64,000 bases of DNA, from the NCBI GenBank assembly GCA_030432295.1, contig JAUIHI010000005.1, positions 62,001 through 126,000 of the forward strand. The letters run 5' to 3'. Positions 24,016 to 32,574 of the stretch are shown piece after piece. Numbering within the stretch: the first letter of the stretch is position 1; each line of letters opens with the position of its first letter. This DNA comes from Anaerolineae bacterium. Its GTDB lineage: Bacteria; Chloroflexota; Anaerolineae; Caldilineales; Caldilineaceae. The translations under genes and the position numbers were made by a program. The notes under the pieces are model-generated. The model was not told where the DNA came from. It saw only the letters and a list, made by a program, of their open reading frames with translations, and ran no database searches.

Positions 24016-25584
24016 GTGAACCATTTGAGCACGAACAGCACAGACCCACGCATTTTGGAACTGCGCGAGCGCAAGGGTGCGGCGCGCCAGGGAGGCGGCC
24101 CGGAGCGCATCGCGGCCCAGCACGCCAAAGGCAAGATGACCGCGCGGGAACGCATGGAACTGCTTCTGGATAAGGGCAGCTTCAAAGAGATGGACATCTT
24201 CGTCACCCACAATTCCAACGACTTCGGTCTGGACAAACAGCGCATCCCCGGCGACGGTGTGGTGACGGGCTACGGCACGCTGGACGGGCGGCTGGTCTAC
24301 ATCTACGCCCAGGATTTTACGGTCTTTGGCGGGTCGGTCAGCCACGCCCACGCCTCCAAAATCTGCAAAATTATGGATATGGCGATGAAGAATGGCGCGG
24401 CTGTCATTGGCCTCAACGATTCCGGCGGCGCACGTATTCAGGAAGGGGTCCACAGCCTGGCCGGCTATGCGGACATCTTCTATCGCAATGTGATGGCCTC
24501 CGGCGTTGTGCCACAGATCAGCCTGATTATGGGACCCTGTGCAGGTGGGGCGGTCTATAGCCCGGCCATCACCGATTTTGTGGTGATGGTGAAGGATACC
24601 AGCCATATGTTTGTCACCGGGCCGGATGTGGTCAAGACAGTGACCCACGAGGAAGTCACCTTCGAGGAACTGGGCGGCGCGTCGGTCCACGGCAGCAAAT
24701 CCGGTGTGGCCCACTTTTCCGCGGACAGCGAAGCCGATGCCATCTTCCTGGCCCAGCAGTTGATGGGCTATCTGCCCAACAATAATATGGAAGACCCGCC
24801 CTTTGTGGCTGGTACTGACGATCCCCTGCGCCAGGACGAGGAACTGGACTCGATTGTGCCGGACAATCCCAACCGGCCCTACGATATGAAGGAGATCATC
24901 CGGCGTATTGTGGATAGTGGCCAGTTTCTGGAAGTCCACCAGCACTGGGCGCAGAATGTGATTGTCTGCTTTGCCCGGCTGGGGGGGCGTTCCGTGGGGA
25001 TTGTGGCCCAGCAGCCCTCTGTGCTGGCTGGTGTGCTGGATGTGGACGCCAGCCAGAAGGCCGCCCGTTTTGTGCGCTTCTGCGACGCCTTCAACATTCC
25101 GCTGATTGTGCTGGAAGATGTGCCCGGCTTTATGCCCGGTCTGAATCAGGAGCACGGCGGCATCATCCGTCACGGAGCCAAACTGCTCTATGCCTTTGCC
25201 GAGGCCACTGTGCCCAAACTGACGGTCATCATCCGCAAGGCCTATGGCGGGGCCTATTGTGTGATGAACCCCCGCCATCTGGGCGCGGATATGGTGCTGG
25301 CCTGGCCCAGCGCCGAGATTGCGGTGATGGGGCCAGAAGGTGCGGTCAATGTCATCTTCCGCCGGGACATCGCCAACGCGACCGATCCGGTGGTGCGCAA
25401 GAACGAACTGGTGGCCGACTATCGGGATCGTTTCGCCAATCCCTATGTGGCCGCGGCAGCGGGCTTCATTGACAATGTCATCGAACCCCACGAGACCCGC
25501 CCCCGGCTCATCAATACACTGGAAATGCTCCAAAACAAGCGGGACCAGATACCGGCGAAAAAACACGGGAATATACCGCTCTAA
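24016..25584 (+). CDS. Acyl-CoA carboxylase, carboxyltransferase (beta) subunit
   Basis: A 522-residue biotin-dependent carboxyltransferase of the propionyl/methylmalonyl-CoA type. The N-terminal [20 protein letters not shown], the acyl-CoA-binding [35 protein letters not shown], and the C-terminal biotin-site block [20 protein letters not shown] followed by [11 protein letters not shown] are all present. Together with the biotin carboxylase (26483) and carrier (27994) it forms a split acyl-CoA carboxylase; the substrate is probably propionyl-CoA or another short acyl-CoA. The GTG at 24016 is the longest start. A TTG at 24025 is better spaced from GAGG (24013-24016) and may be the real one. 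Confidence 0.93.
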   Translation: MNHLSTNSTDPRILELRERKGAARQGGGPERIAAQHAKGKMTARERMELLLDKGSFKEMDIFVTHNSNDFGLDKQRIPGDGVVTGYGTLDGRLVYIYAQDFTVFGGSVSHAHASKICKIMDMAMKNGAAVIGLNDSGGARIQEGVHSLAGYADIFYRNVMASGVVPQISLIMGPCAGGAVYSPAITDFVVMVKDTSHMFVTGPDVVKTVTHEEVTFEELGGASVHGSKSGVAHFSADSEADAIFLAQQLMGYLPNNNMEDPPFVAGTDDPLRQDEELDSIVPDNPNRPYDMKEIIRRIVDSGQFLEVHQHWAQNVIVCFARLGGRSVGIVAQQPSVLAGVLDVDASQKAARFVRFCDAFNIPLIVLEDVPGFMPGLNQEHGGIIRHGAKLLYAFAEATVPKLTVIIRKAYGGAYCVMNPRHLGADMVLAWPSAEIAVMGPEGAVNVIFRRDIANATDPVVRKNELVADYRDRFANPYVAAAAGFIDNVIEPHETRPRLINTLEMLQNKRDQIPAKKHGNIPL

Positions 25585-25602
25585 CAACCAACCAATGATT
25601 CA

Positions 25603-25679
25603 AACCACGAAGACACAAAGCCACAAGGAAAAGCGCAAGTCTGTCTGTTTTTTCTTCGTGTCTTTGTGCCTTCGTGGTT
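25603..25679. repeat. ACCACAAAG-type palindromic repeat, copy 3
   Basis: The left arm begins AACCACGAAGACACAAAGCC and the right arm ends GTGCCTTCGTGGTT at 25679, nearly perfect. It sits between the carboxyltransferase gene and the unknown gene at 25697. Confidence 0.88.
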
Positions 25680-25696
25680 GAGAACTCTGAGAACCT

Positions 25697-26269
25697 ATGC
25701 CACTTTCCGAAATCGAATTTGAATTTTCTGCTTCCCAATATCAACTGATGGGCTTTCCCGGTTTGCAGCAGGGGGAGTCGTTGTCACTGGTGTTGGACGG
25801 GGGCATTCTGCTGCCGGACAGCGGCGCACAGTACTGGTACACTGTGCAGCCGGAGCCACTGGAGAAATGCTTTGCGCGGGTCGGCCCAGCCACCTACGCC
25901 TTTGCCGGTCGCATCGCCGAAGCGGACATCGAATACGGCCACGACCAGTTGGCCTACCTTTCCATCGACTGCGGGCCGGTTCACCTGCGCGTCACGTGCG
26001 CGCCGGGGGACGACGGCCAGTTGCCCTACGGCACGTGGGAGACCCGCTATATCAGTGGGCTGGCCTATGTCCAGGGCATTGTGGAGGACAGCTACGAGAA
26101 TCCCGTCGGGCGAAACATCAATGTCATCGTCTGGCACTTTCGGCGGCTGACGCTGGCGCCAGGCGACGCGGTCTTTGGCGAATGGCACCAGAGCGATGAA
26201 CTGCCACCCCATCCGCTGGGTGTGGACCGGGTCTTTGTGACGGCGCGGGTGCATAAAGAGGGCGTATAA
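25697..26269 (+). CDS. Conserved-looking protein of unknown function within the carboxylase locus
   Basis: A 190-residue soluble, acidic protein without signal or membrane segment. It has beta-rich character, alternating aromatic and hydrophobic residues (YLSIDCGPVHLRVTC, TWETRYISGLAYVQGIVED), and a few Cys. I do not recognise a family. Its coding base usage is like its neighbours, and it lies between the carboxyltransferase and biotin carboxylase genes on the same strand. A role linked to the carboxylase is a guess from position only. Confidence 0.55.
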   Translation: MPLSEIEFEFSASQYQLMGFPGLQQGESLSLVLDGGILLPDSGAQYWYTVQPEPLEKCFARVGPATYAFAGRIAEADIEYGHDQLAYLSIDCGPVHLRVTCAPGDDGQLPYGTWETRYISGLAYVQGIVEDSYENPVGRNINVIVWHFRRLTLAPGDAVFGEWHQSDELPPHPLGVDRVFVTARVHKEGV

Positions 26270-26274
26270 AAATA

Positions 26275-26318
26275 CTGCGTGCTGCGTGAAATTTTGTAAC
26301 CGAATACCCAGCACGCAG
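26275..26318. terminator. Hairpin after the unknown gene
   Basis: CTGCGTGCTG (26275-26284) pairs with CAGCACGCAG (26309-26318) with a 24-nt loop. It is a repeat-like hairpin just past the stop codon. No T-run follows. Confidence 0.45.
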
Positions 26319-26358
26319 CAAATTCCACGCCCGTTCCGCGCTATCCGCGTTCTATCTT

Positions 26359-26460
26359 TGAGTCTACTGCAAAAACCGAGTTTTTTGTGCAGATCGTCCG
26401 GGTTTTCAGGAGTGATTCGGTCTCAAAAACTCGGTTTTTAGCCTTTTTGCAGTGGAGTCA
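26359..26460. repeat. Terminal-inverted-repeat element (TGAGTC...CTGCAAAAA), copy 1, with nested hairpin
   Basis: TGAGTCTACTGCAAAAA (26359-26375) and the inverse at 26444-26460 (2 mismatches) bound a 102-bp element. Inside it lie AAAAACCGAGTTTTT (26371-26385) and its exact inverse (26425-26439), the same arms as at 7981-8048. A second copy of the outer ends occurs at 31353-31485 with a different interior. It lies directly upstream of the biotin carboxylase gene. Confidence 0.82.
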
Positions 26461-26482
26461 TCTTCTCAAGTCGAGGTTGTGA

Positions 26483-27997
26483 ATGTTCAAAAAAGTATTG
26501 GTTGCCAATCGGGGCGAGATCGCTGTGCGGGTGCTGCGGGCCTGTGAGGAACGGGGCATCTCCACTGTCGCCGTCTTCTCAGAGCCGGATCGCACTGCGC
26601 TGCACGTGCGCTATGCCAACGAAGCCTATTGTATCGGTCCCGCGGCCAGCCGGGAGAGTTACCTGCGCATCGACAAAATCATCGATGTGGCGCGCAAGAC
26701 TGGTGTAGATGCCATCCACCCCGGCTACGGCTTTCTGGCCGAGAACGCGGCCTTTGCCGCGGCCTGCCGGGATGCGGGCATCACTTTCATCGGCCCCAGC
26801 CCGGAAGCCATCGAAAAGATGGGCGACAAGCAGACGGCCCGGGAGACTGTGGCGAAGAACGGCGTGCCGCTGGTCCCCGGTTCGGCCAAAGGGCTGCGCG
26901 ACGACGAACTCAAAGCAGCCGCGCTCAAAATCGGCTTTCCGCTGATGGTGAAGGCGACGGCTGGCGGCGGCGGCAAAGGAATGCGTGTCGTCCACGACCC
27001 GGCCCAGTTCACCAGTTCGCTTTCTGCTGCCCGTCGCGAGGCAGGCAGCGCCTTTGGCAACGACGAAGTGTATCTGGAAAAGTACATCGCTTCGGCCCGC
27101 CACATCGAAGTCCAGGTGCTGGCCGACAACCACGGCAACACCATCCATCTGGGCGAGCGGGAGTGCAGCATCCAGCGTCGCCACCAGAAACTGATCGAAG
27201 AGTCGCCCAGCGTGGCCGTGGACGCGGTGATGCGGGATGAGATCGGGCGCATTGCCATCGCCGCAGCCGAATCGGTCAGCTATGCCAATGCGGGCACAGT
27301 CGAATTTCTCTACGATTCCGCCGCGGAGAAATTCTACTTTCTGGAGATGAACACCCGGCTGCAGGTGGAGCATCCGGTCACAGAAATGGTGACCGGCGTG
27401 GACCTGGTGAAGGAGCAGATCGCCATCGCCGCGGGCCGTCGCCTGCGCTACCGCCAGGAGGATATCGTCTCCAAAGGCTGGGCCATCGAATGTCGCATCA
27501 CCGCCGAAGACCCATTCAATAATTTCATGCCCAACAGCGGAATGGTTACATATCTGAAGGAACCGACCGGCCCCGGCGTCCGTGTCGAAAGCTCTCTCTA
27601 CCGGGGCTTTGAGGTTAGCCTTTTCTATGACCCAATGGTGGCGAAGCTGATCGTTCTGGGCGAGACCAGAGCCGAGGCTATCCTGCGCATGCGTCGGGCG
27701 CTGACCGAATATCGCATCGGCGGCATCAAAACCTCCATTCCCTTCCACCAGGAGATGATGATCAGCACCGAATTTATCTGGGGCACCTTTGACACCAGCT
27801 TTTTGGAGCGGCGGCGCCTGATGGCCACCGAGAATCCAGCCGAAGATCAGGCCCGCATCGCGGCTGTCTCGGCCGCGCTGATTGCCCACGAAGCCGGGCG
27901 TCGGGCTGTGCATATCGGCGACCAGTCGCCCGCAGCCAACCAGGGGAGCAATTGGAAGACAGCCGGCCGTATGAAGGCCACAGGAGGGCGCTGGTGA
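26483..27997 (+). CDS. accC: Acetyl/propionyl-CoA carboxylase, biotin carboxylase subunit
   Basis: A 504-residue biotin carboxylase, which carboxylates the biotin arm using ATP and bicarbonate. N-terminal FKKVLVANRGEIAVRVLRAC, ATP-grasp glycine loop KATAGGGGKGMRVV, YLEKYIASARHIEVQVLADN, and the active-site FLEMNTRLQVEHPVTEMVTG are intact. The C-terminal 50 residues past the catalytic core are polar and probably help bind the partner. The last 4 nt overlap the start of the biotin carrier gene (GTGA), so the two are coupled. A TIR repeat element lies just upstream. Confidence 0.95.
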   Translation: MFKKVLVANRGEIAVRVLRACEERGISTVAVFSEPDRTALHVRYANEAYCIGPAASRESYLRIDKIIDVARKTGVDAIHPGYGFLAENAAFAAACRDAGITFIGPSPEAIEKMGDKQTARETVAKNGVPLVPGSAKGLRDDELKAAALKIGFPLMVKATAGGGGKGMRVVHDPAQFTSSLSAARREAGSAFGNDEVYLEKYIASARHIEVQVLADNHGNTIHLGERECSIQRRHQKLIEESPSVAVDAVMRDEIGRIAIAAAESVSYANAGTVEFLYDSAAEKFYFLEMNTRLQVEHPVTEMVTGVDLVKEQIAIAAGRRLRYRQEDIVSKGWAIECRITAEDPFNNFMPNSGMVTYLKEPTGPGVRVESSLYRGFEVSLFYDPMVAKLIVLGETRAEAILRMRRALTEYRIGGIKTSIPFHQEMMISTEFIWGTFDTSFLERRRLMATENPAEDQARIAAVSAALIAHEAGRRAVHIGDQSPAANQGSNWKTAGRMKATGGRW

Positions 27998-28488
27998 AAT
28001 ATTTTGCGGCGGTGAATGGGCAGGAATACGAGATCGAGATTGAAAACGATCAGGTGCTGGTCAACGGCGAGTCGATTGACGTCGATGTGAGCCAGATCGG
28101 CGTGCCGGAACTCTACAGCATTTTGCTCGACGGGGCCAGCTACGAAGTGCTGGTGGAAGAGCAGCGCCAGGAGTATGCGGTGACCCTGGCCGGTCAGCAG
28201 TTCCATGTGCAGGTAGAGGACGAGCGCACCCGGCGGCTCAACGCGGGGCGCAAAGGGCCGCTGATTCCATCGGGTGAACTGGTGGTGAAAGCGCCGATTC
28301 CGGGGCTGGTGGTGAAGGTGCTGGTGCAGGAGGGCGACGACATCCCGGAGGATCATCCGCTGCTCATTCTGGAAGCCATGAAAATGGAGAACGAAATCCG
28401 TTCCCTGCGCGCCGGCGTCGTGCGCTCGGTCGATGTGGCCGCAGGTCAGCGGGTGGAGCAGGGCGCGGCGTTGCTGGTGTTGGCATGA
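27994..28488 (+). CDS. accB: Biotin carboxyl carrier protein (acyl-CoA carboxylase)
   Basis: A 164-residue carrier. The C-terminal biotinyl domain contains the attachment site LEAMKMENEI, with VKAPIPGLVVKVLVQEGDDI in front, the typical biotinyl fold. The N-terminal part (about 1-85) is a mixed beta region with no known domain that I can identify, and may contact the partner subunits. The GTG at 27994 follows AGGAGG with 6 nt spacing and overlaps the accC stop codon. It is the presumed substrate of the BirA encoded at 21582-22520. Confidence 0.93.
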   Translation: MKYFAAVNGQEYEIEIENDQVLVNGESIDVDVSQIGVPELYSILLDGASYEVLVEEQRQEYAVTLAGQQFHVQVEDERTRRLNAGRKGPLIPSGELVVKAPIPGLVVKVLVQEGDDIPEDHPLLILEAMKMENEIRSLRAGVVRSVDVAAGQRVEQGAALLVLA

Positions 28489-28509
28489 GATTGTAGGAGG
28501 GCGTAACTG

Positions 28510-29088
28510 ATGTGGACCGCCCGCAGCGAAGAATTGCCCGAAAGCCGCGGTCTGCGTTTCAACGTAGACCGCGATTCGCGTCCAGCCACCTACGCCGATG
28601 TCCTCGCCGGTTGGCAGAAAGACGCCCGCTTCCGCACATTCTTCAACAGCCTGCTTGCGGACTGCCCCTACAGCGCCTTCCGCTGGGAGACGCCGCCCGT
28701 CACTGCTGCCACCGTCGCCCGCCCCTTCGAGTTTGTCCTTCTTGACAGCCCATCCCTGGCCCGACGCGCCGACCCAAACGCCTTCGCCAGCCATTTCACA
28801 GACAGCCAGACTGGCGTCGTCACCTTCCCCAACCTCAGCGGGGATGCGTTGATGGTTGTGCCCTGCCCGGTTACCGGGCCAGCGGCCTACGGACATCTGG
28901 CCGCATTCGTGCGCCACGCCCCAGAGCAGCAGCGCCACGCGCTCTGGCAGGCTGTGGGCGCGGCGATGGCCCAGCGGGTTGGGAGAAAGCCGGTCTGGCT
29001 CAGTACGGCTGGGGCCGGTGTCGCCTGGCTACACATACGCCTGGACAACCGGCCCAAATACTACGGCCACTCAGCCTACCGACAGTAG
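28510..29088 (+). CDS. DUF6940 family protein
   Basis: A 192-residue soluble protein that matches my recollection of the DUF6940 pattern along its length: FRTFFNSLLADCPYSAFRWE, FEFVLLDSPSLARR, VVTFPNLSGDALMVVPCP, AYGHLAAFVRHAP, and WLSTAGAGVAWLHIRLDNRP. No function is known for the family. It begins 21 nt after accB and is the last gene of the carboxylase locus before a terminator, so it is probably co-transcribed. GGAGGG lies upstream of the ATG. Confidence 0.65.
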   Translation: MWTARSEELPESRGLRFNVDRDSRPATYADVLAGWQKDARFRTFFNSLLADCPYSAFRWETPPVTAATVARPFEFVLLDSPSLARRADPNAFASHFTDSQTGVVTFPNLSGDALMVVPCPVTGPAAYGHLAAFVRHAPEQQRHALWQAVGAAMAQRVGRKPVWLSTAGAGVAWLHIRLDNRPKYYGHSAYRQ

Positions 29089-29114
29089 CCGCCCTCACTG
29101 CGTTCAACAAAAAG

Positions 29115-29160
29115 AGGCGTGAAACGCGAGAATCATCACTTCCTCTCACGTTTCACGCCT
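29115..29160. terminator. Terminator hairpin between DUF6940 and htpG
   Basis: AGGCGTGAAACG (29115-29126) pairs with CGTTTCACGCCT (29149-29160); inner GAG/CTC pairs extend it. The right side runs into CACGTTTTTT, a good T-run for the plus-strand transcript, while htpG converges from the right. Confidence 0.8.
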
Positions 29161-29185
29161 CACGTTTTTTCCGATTCCCTCTGTT

Positions 29186-31120
29186 TTAGCCAGCCGGAAC
29201 CGCGGCCTCCATCAGCATCTGAATCCGCTCCACCATCTCCGCTGGGTTGGGGTGAATCCCCTCCACCAGCAGGGCGTTGGCGAAAAGTTGCTCGATTGTG
29301 GCGTCGATCAGCCGGTTGTCCCCGTCGTGCTGCACCAGCCCGGAGAGGTTGCGCACCAGCCCGTGGCCCCGGTTGAGTTCCAGAATTTTCTTGGGCGTCT
29401 GGAAATCCTGCTCCATCAGACGGCGGATGCGTTGCAAGTCCCGGTCGAATTCGTTCTCCGGCGAGACCAGCCGGGCCGGGTTGTTGACCAGTTGCTTCGA
29501 CTCCCGCACGTCGGTCACCCGTTCGCCCAGCACCGTTTTGACCCGTTCCACCAGTGTGTCGAAGTCGGACTGGGCGACCTTTTCGCCGGCCTCGTCCTTC
29601 TCCTTCTCCGGCAACTTCAGCCCCGCGTCGTCCACATTTTGCAGGCTCTTGCCCTCGTACTCCCGCAGCATCGACGTCATATAGCCGTCGATGGGATCGA
29701 CCAGATAGAGCACTTCGATGTCGTTGGCCCGGAAATAGTCCAGATGGGGGCTGCGGGCCACAGACTTCACATCCTCGCCCAGCACGTAGTAGATCTGCTC
29801 CTGCTCGGACCCCATCCGCTCGGCGTACTGGGCCAGTGTCACCCATTCGTCCGGGCTGCTCTTGCTGGAATGGAAGCGCAGCAGTCCTGTCAGGGATTCC
29901 TGGCTGGCTGGGTCCGAGGCGATGCCCTCTTTGATGAAAATGCCGAACTGATCCCAGAATTTGGCGTACTTCTCCGGGTCCGCGTCAGCCAGGGATTTCA
30001 GTTCCCGGATGATCCGTTTGGAGAGGGCGCTGCGTATCTGGCGGATGTTGGGGTTGTTCTGCACCACCTCCCGGGAAACATTCAGGGGCAGGTCTTCCGA
30101 GTCCACCACCCCTTCTACAAAGCGGAAGTAGTCGGGCAGCAGCTCCCGGTTGCGGTTCTGGATCAGAATCTTGCGGGAGTAGAGGCGCAGGCCGTGTTCG
30201 CTCTGCTGGGACATCAGCCCCCGGTCCCGGCGGGAGGGGATGAAGAGCAGGCTGCGCATATTCACAGGCGCGTCGGTGACCAGATGGATGTGCAGCAAGG
30301 GGTCTTCAAAGTCGAAGGTGAGCTGTTTGTAGAATTCGGCGTACTGCTCAGCCTCCACGCCCTGGGGCGACTGCCGCCAGAGGGCCGTGCGCTTGTTGAG
30401 CATCCGCCGGGTCTCTTCGGTCTCCTTCTCGCCTTCCGTCTCTTCCGTATCTTCCGACTCCACCTCTTTGGTTTCCAGCAGATAGATGGGGAAGGATACG
30501 TAGTCCGAATGCTTCTTGACAATCTGCTCCAGCCGCCAGCCGTTGGCAAATTCGTCCGCGTCATCCTTCAGTTTGATAACAATTTCTGTGCCCCGACTCG
30601 TCTTGTCCGCGGGGGTGAGTTCGTAGGAGCTTTCGCCGGTGGAGTGCCAGGACCAGGCCGTGTCTTCGGGCCGGTGGGAGCGGGAGGTGACAGTGACCTC
30701 CTCGGCCACCATAAAAACGGAGTAGAAGCCCACGCCAAACTGGCCGATTACCTCGTCCAGAGTCTTGCCCTGCTCCTTTGCGCTCTGCAAAAAGCTGCGT
30801 GCGCCGGAGTGGGCAATCGTGCCCAGATTTTGGACCAATTCCTCTTTGTTCATCCCAATGCCGGAATCGCTGATCCTCAGCGTCTTGTTCTCCCGGTCCG
30901 CGGAAAGTGTGACGGCCAACTCAGCTTCGTGGTCCACCACATCCGAGTTGGTCAGCATTTCAAATTGGATGCGGTTGAGTGCGTCCGAGCTATTGGAAAT
31001 CAGTTCCCGCAGGAAAATCTCCCGTTCGGTGTAGAGGGAGTGGGCCAGAATGTCGAGCAACTGGCGGACTTCCGTGCGATATTCCAGGGATTCGGGAGCC
31101 TGTACGGTTTCTTGGGTCAT
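29186..31120 (-). CDS. htpG: Molecular chaperone HtpG (Hsp90)
   Basis: A 644-residue Hsp90. The N-terminal ATPase has [19 protein letters not shown], the ATP-binding [16 protein letters not shown], and [14 protein letters not shown]. The charged stretch at about 215-235 ([15 protein letters not shown]) is the short linker. The middle-domain [20 protein letters not shown] and the [10 protein letters not shown] segment follow. The ATG at 31120 has GGAGG upstream with 9 nt spacing. In-frame sequence further upstream is not conserved. No CIRCE operator is seen. Confidence 0.96.
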   Translation of the reverse strand: MTQETVQAPESLEYRTEVRQLLDILAHSLYTEREIFLRELISNSSDALNRIQFEMLTNSDVVDHEAELAVTLSADRENKTLRISDSGIGMNKEELVQNLGTIAHSGARSFLQSAKEQGKTLDEVIGQFGVGFYSVFMVAEEVTVTSRSHRPEDTAWSWHSTGESSYELTPADKTSRGTEIVIKLKDDADEFANGWRLEQIVKKHSDYVSFPIYLLETKEVESEDTEETEGEKETEETRRMLNKRTALWRQSPQGVEAEQYAEFYKQLTFDFEDPLLHIHLVTDAPVNMRSLLFIPSRRDRGLMSQQSEHGLRLYSRKILIQNRNRELLPDYFRFVEGVVDSEDLPLNVSREVVQNNPNIRQIRSALSKRIIRELKSLADADPEKYAKFWDQFGIFIKEGIASDPASQESLTGLLRFHSSKSSPDEWVTLAQYAERMGSEQEQIYYVLGEDVKSVARSPHLDYFRANDIEVLYLVDPIDGYMTSMLREYEGKSLQNVDDAGLKLPEKEKDEAGEKVAQSDFDTLVERVKTVLGERVTDVRESKQLVNNPARLVSPENEFDRDLQRIRRLMEQDFQTPKKILELNRGHGLVRNLSGLVQHDGDNRLIDATIEQLFANALLVEGIHPNPAEMVERIQMLMEAAVPAG

Positions 31121-31511
31121 AAGCTTGCCTCCAACAAAATATGAATGGGAACAATGAAATAGCATGAGAATTTGGGCAATGCCACCGTTCATTTTAGCAC
31201 AAAGCCAACTCCCATCGAAGATTCCAGCGTTAGCACTTTGTTGGTGTTTTGATAGCGCTCTGTTTGGGGAACAGGCAAAGGCTGATTGTGCCGGATTGTC
31301 ATCTGTGATAATCTGAGAATAGTTGACCGCAAGCGTCATCTGCGTCCCATTTTGACTCCACTGCAAAAAGGTCAAATTCTCCCGCAGAGCAGCGGAGACG
31401 CAGAGGATTTCAGGAGAAAAATCCGCTTTTATCAGAGTTCATCAGCGTTTATCAGTGGCTCAAATGGCTTTTTGCAATAGACTCATTTTTACACCAGCGA
31501 GGAATCCCCCC
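31121..31511. other. Intergenic region between htpG and the amidohydrolase, with repeat element
   Basis: A 391-bp stretch between divergent genes. It holds the htpG leader and Shine-Dalgarno, two direct TTAGCAC heptamers (31194-31200 and 31230-31236) of unknown meaning, and the TIR repeat at 31353-31485. A consensus-quality promoter for either gene is not evident. Confidence 0.5.
31353..31485. repeat. Terminal-inverted-repeat element (TGAGTC...CTGCAAAAA), copy 2
   Basis: TGACTCCACTGCAAAAA (31353-31369) and the inverse of TGAGTCTATTGCAAAAA (31469-31485) bound a 133-bp segment. The ends match those at 26359 and 26460, while the interior differs (a stretch with ATCAGCGTTTATCAGTGGCT). It ends about 10 nt before the region of the amidohydrolase ribosome binding site. 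Confidence 0.75.
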
Positions 31512-32489
31512 ATGCCCATCATCGACGCCCACATCCACTACGGCGACGACGCGCCCGAACTGCTGGCCCTGCTGGCCGAGTTCGACATCCGCCTGCACAA
31601 TATCTGCGTCTCCCAGGACAGCCACGGCGGCTGGCGAGAGAGCGCCGACCGCTACTGCTCCCTGGCCCAGACCAATCCCCGGCGCTATGCCTGGTGCACC
31701 AGCTTCGACCTGCCCCGGCTGGACGACCCCGGCTATGTGGACTCGGTGATTGCCGGGCTGGAGCAGGATTTTGCTGCGGGCGCGGTGGCCTGCAAAGTCT
31801 GGAAGAATATCGGAATGGAGGTGCGCTATCCCGACGGGCGCTTCTTCCACGTGGACGATCCGCTGCTGTCGCCCATCTTTGCCTGGCTGGCCGAACGGGG
31901 CTATCCTCTGCTGGCCCACATCGCCGAACCCCTGGACTGCTGGCTGCCCCTGCGCGAGGGCAGCCCCCACTACGGCTACTACAGCCGCAATCCCGAATGG
32001 CATATGTATACCCAGCCCAATTACCCTTCCCACGGCGAGCTGATGGCGGCCCGGGACCGGGTGCTGGCCCGGCATCCCAACCTGCGCTTCATAGGCGCAC
32101 ACCTGGCCAGTCTGGAGTACGATGTGGATGTGCTGGCCGCCACTTTGGACCGCTACCCCAATCTGGCCGTGGACACCTCCGCCCGGCTCTACGATCTGGT
32201 GGTGCAGGACTCGGCCAAAGTCCGCGACTTCATCACCAAATACCAGGACCGCATCCTCTTTGGCACAGATGTGGTCATGCGCACGCCACCCTCGTCCATG
32301 GCCCCGGAAGAACGGGCCCAGGCCATCGCCAGCCTGCGCACCGTCTACACCACCCACTTCGCCTATTTCGAGTCGAAGGGGGCCGTAACTGTGCGTGAGC
32401 GGGATGTGCAGGGGCTGGGCCTGCCCCAGCCTGTCCTGGAGAAGCTCTACCGCACCAACGCCGAGCAGTGGTATCCTGGCCTCAACTGA
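31512..32489 (+). CDS. Amidohydrolase family metal-dependent hydrolase
   Basis: A 325-residue TIM-barrel amidohydrolase of the amidohydrolase-2 type. The N-terminal metal-binding HxH is PIIDAHIHYGDDAP, later His residues are in LLAHIAEPLDCW and FIGAHLASLEYD, and the metal-binding Asp in RILFGTDVVMR. Relatives include decarboxylases and lactonases; the substrate is unknown. The ATG at 31512 is chosen as the family begins PIIDAHIH, with GAGGAA just upstream. It converges on clpC across a strong terminator. Confidence 0.82.
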   Translation: MPIIDAHIHYGDDAPELLALLAEFDIRLHNICVSQDSHGGWRESADRYCSLAQTNPRRYAWCTSFDLPRLDDPGYVDSVIAGLEQDFAAGAVACKVWKNIGMEVRYPDGRFFHVDDPLLSPIFAWLAERGYPLLAHIAEPLDCWLPLREGSPHYGYYSRNPEWHMYTQPNYPSHGELMAARDRVLARHPNLRFIGAHLASLEYDVDVLAATLDRYPNLAVDTSARLYDLVVQDSAKVRDFITKYQDRILFGTDVVMRTPPSSMAPEERAQAIASLRTVYTTHFAYFESKGAVTVRERDVQGLGLPQPVLEKLYRTNAEQWYPGLN

Positions 32490-32516
32490 GCCGCAAGTCC
32501 CAAACGAGAGACAAAG

Positions 32517-32546
32517 AAAGGCCCTGACCGTTCGGTCAGGGCCTTT
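32517..32546. terminator. Bidirectional terminator between the amidohydrolase and clpC
   Basis: AAAGGCCCTGACC (32517-32529) and its exact inverse (32534-32546) with a GTTC tetraloop, flanked by an A-rich left side and CTTT on the right. Confidence 0.88.
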
Positions 32547-32574
32547 CTCGCTATCGTAGTTTCTTGGGACAACC

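Noticed and set aside
31194-31236. CIRCE-like operator upstream of htpG (TTAGCAC sequences)
   Set aside because: CIRCE needs TTAGCACTC and its inverse GAGTGCTAA about 9 nt apart. Here the two TTAGCAC copies are in the same direction and 36 nt apart, with no inverse half-site.
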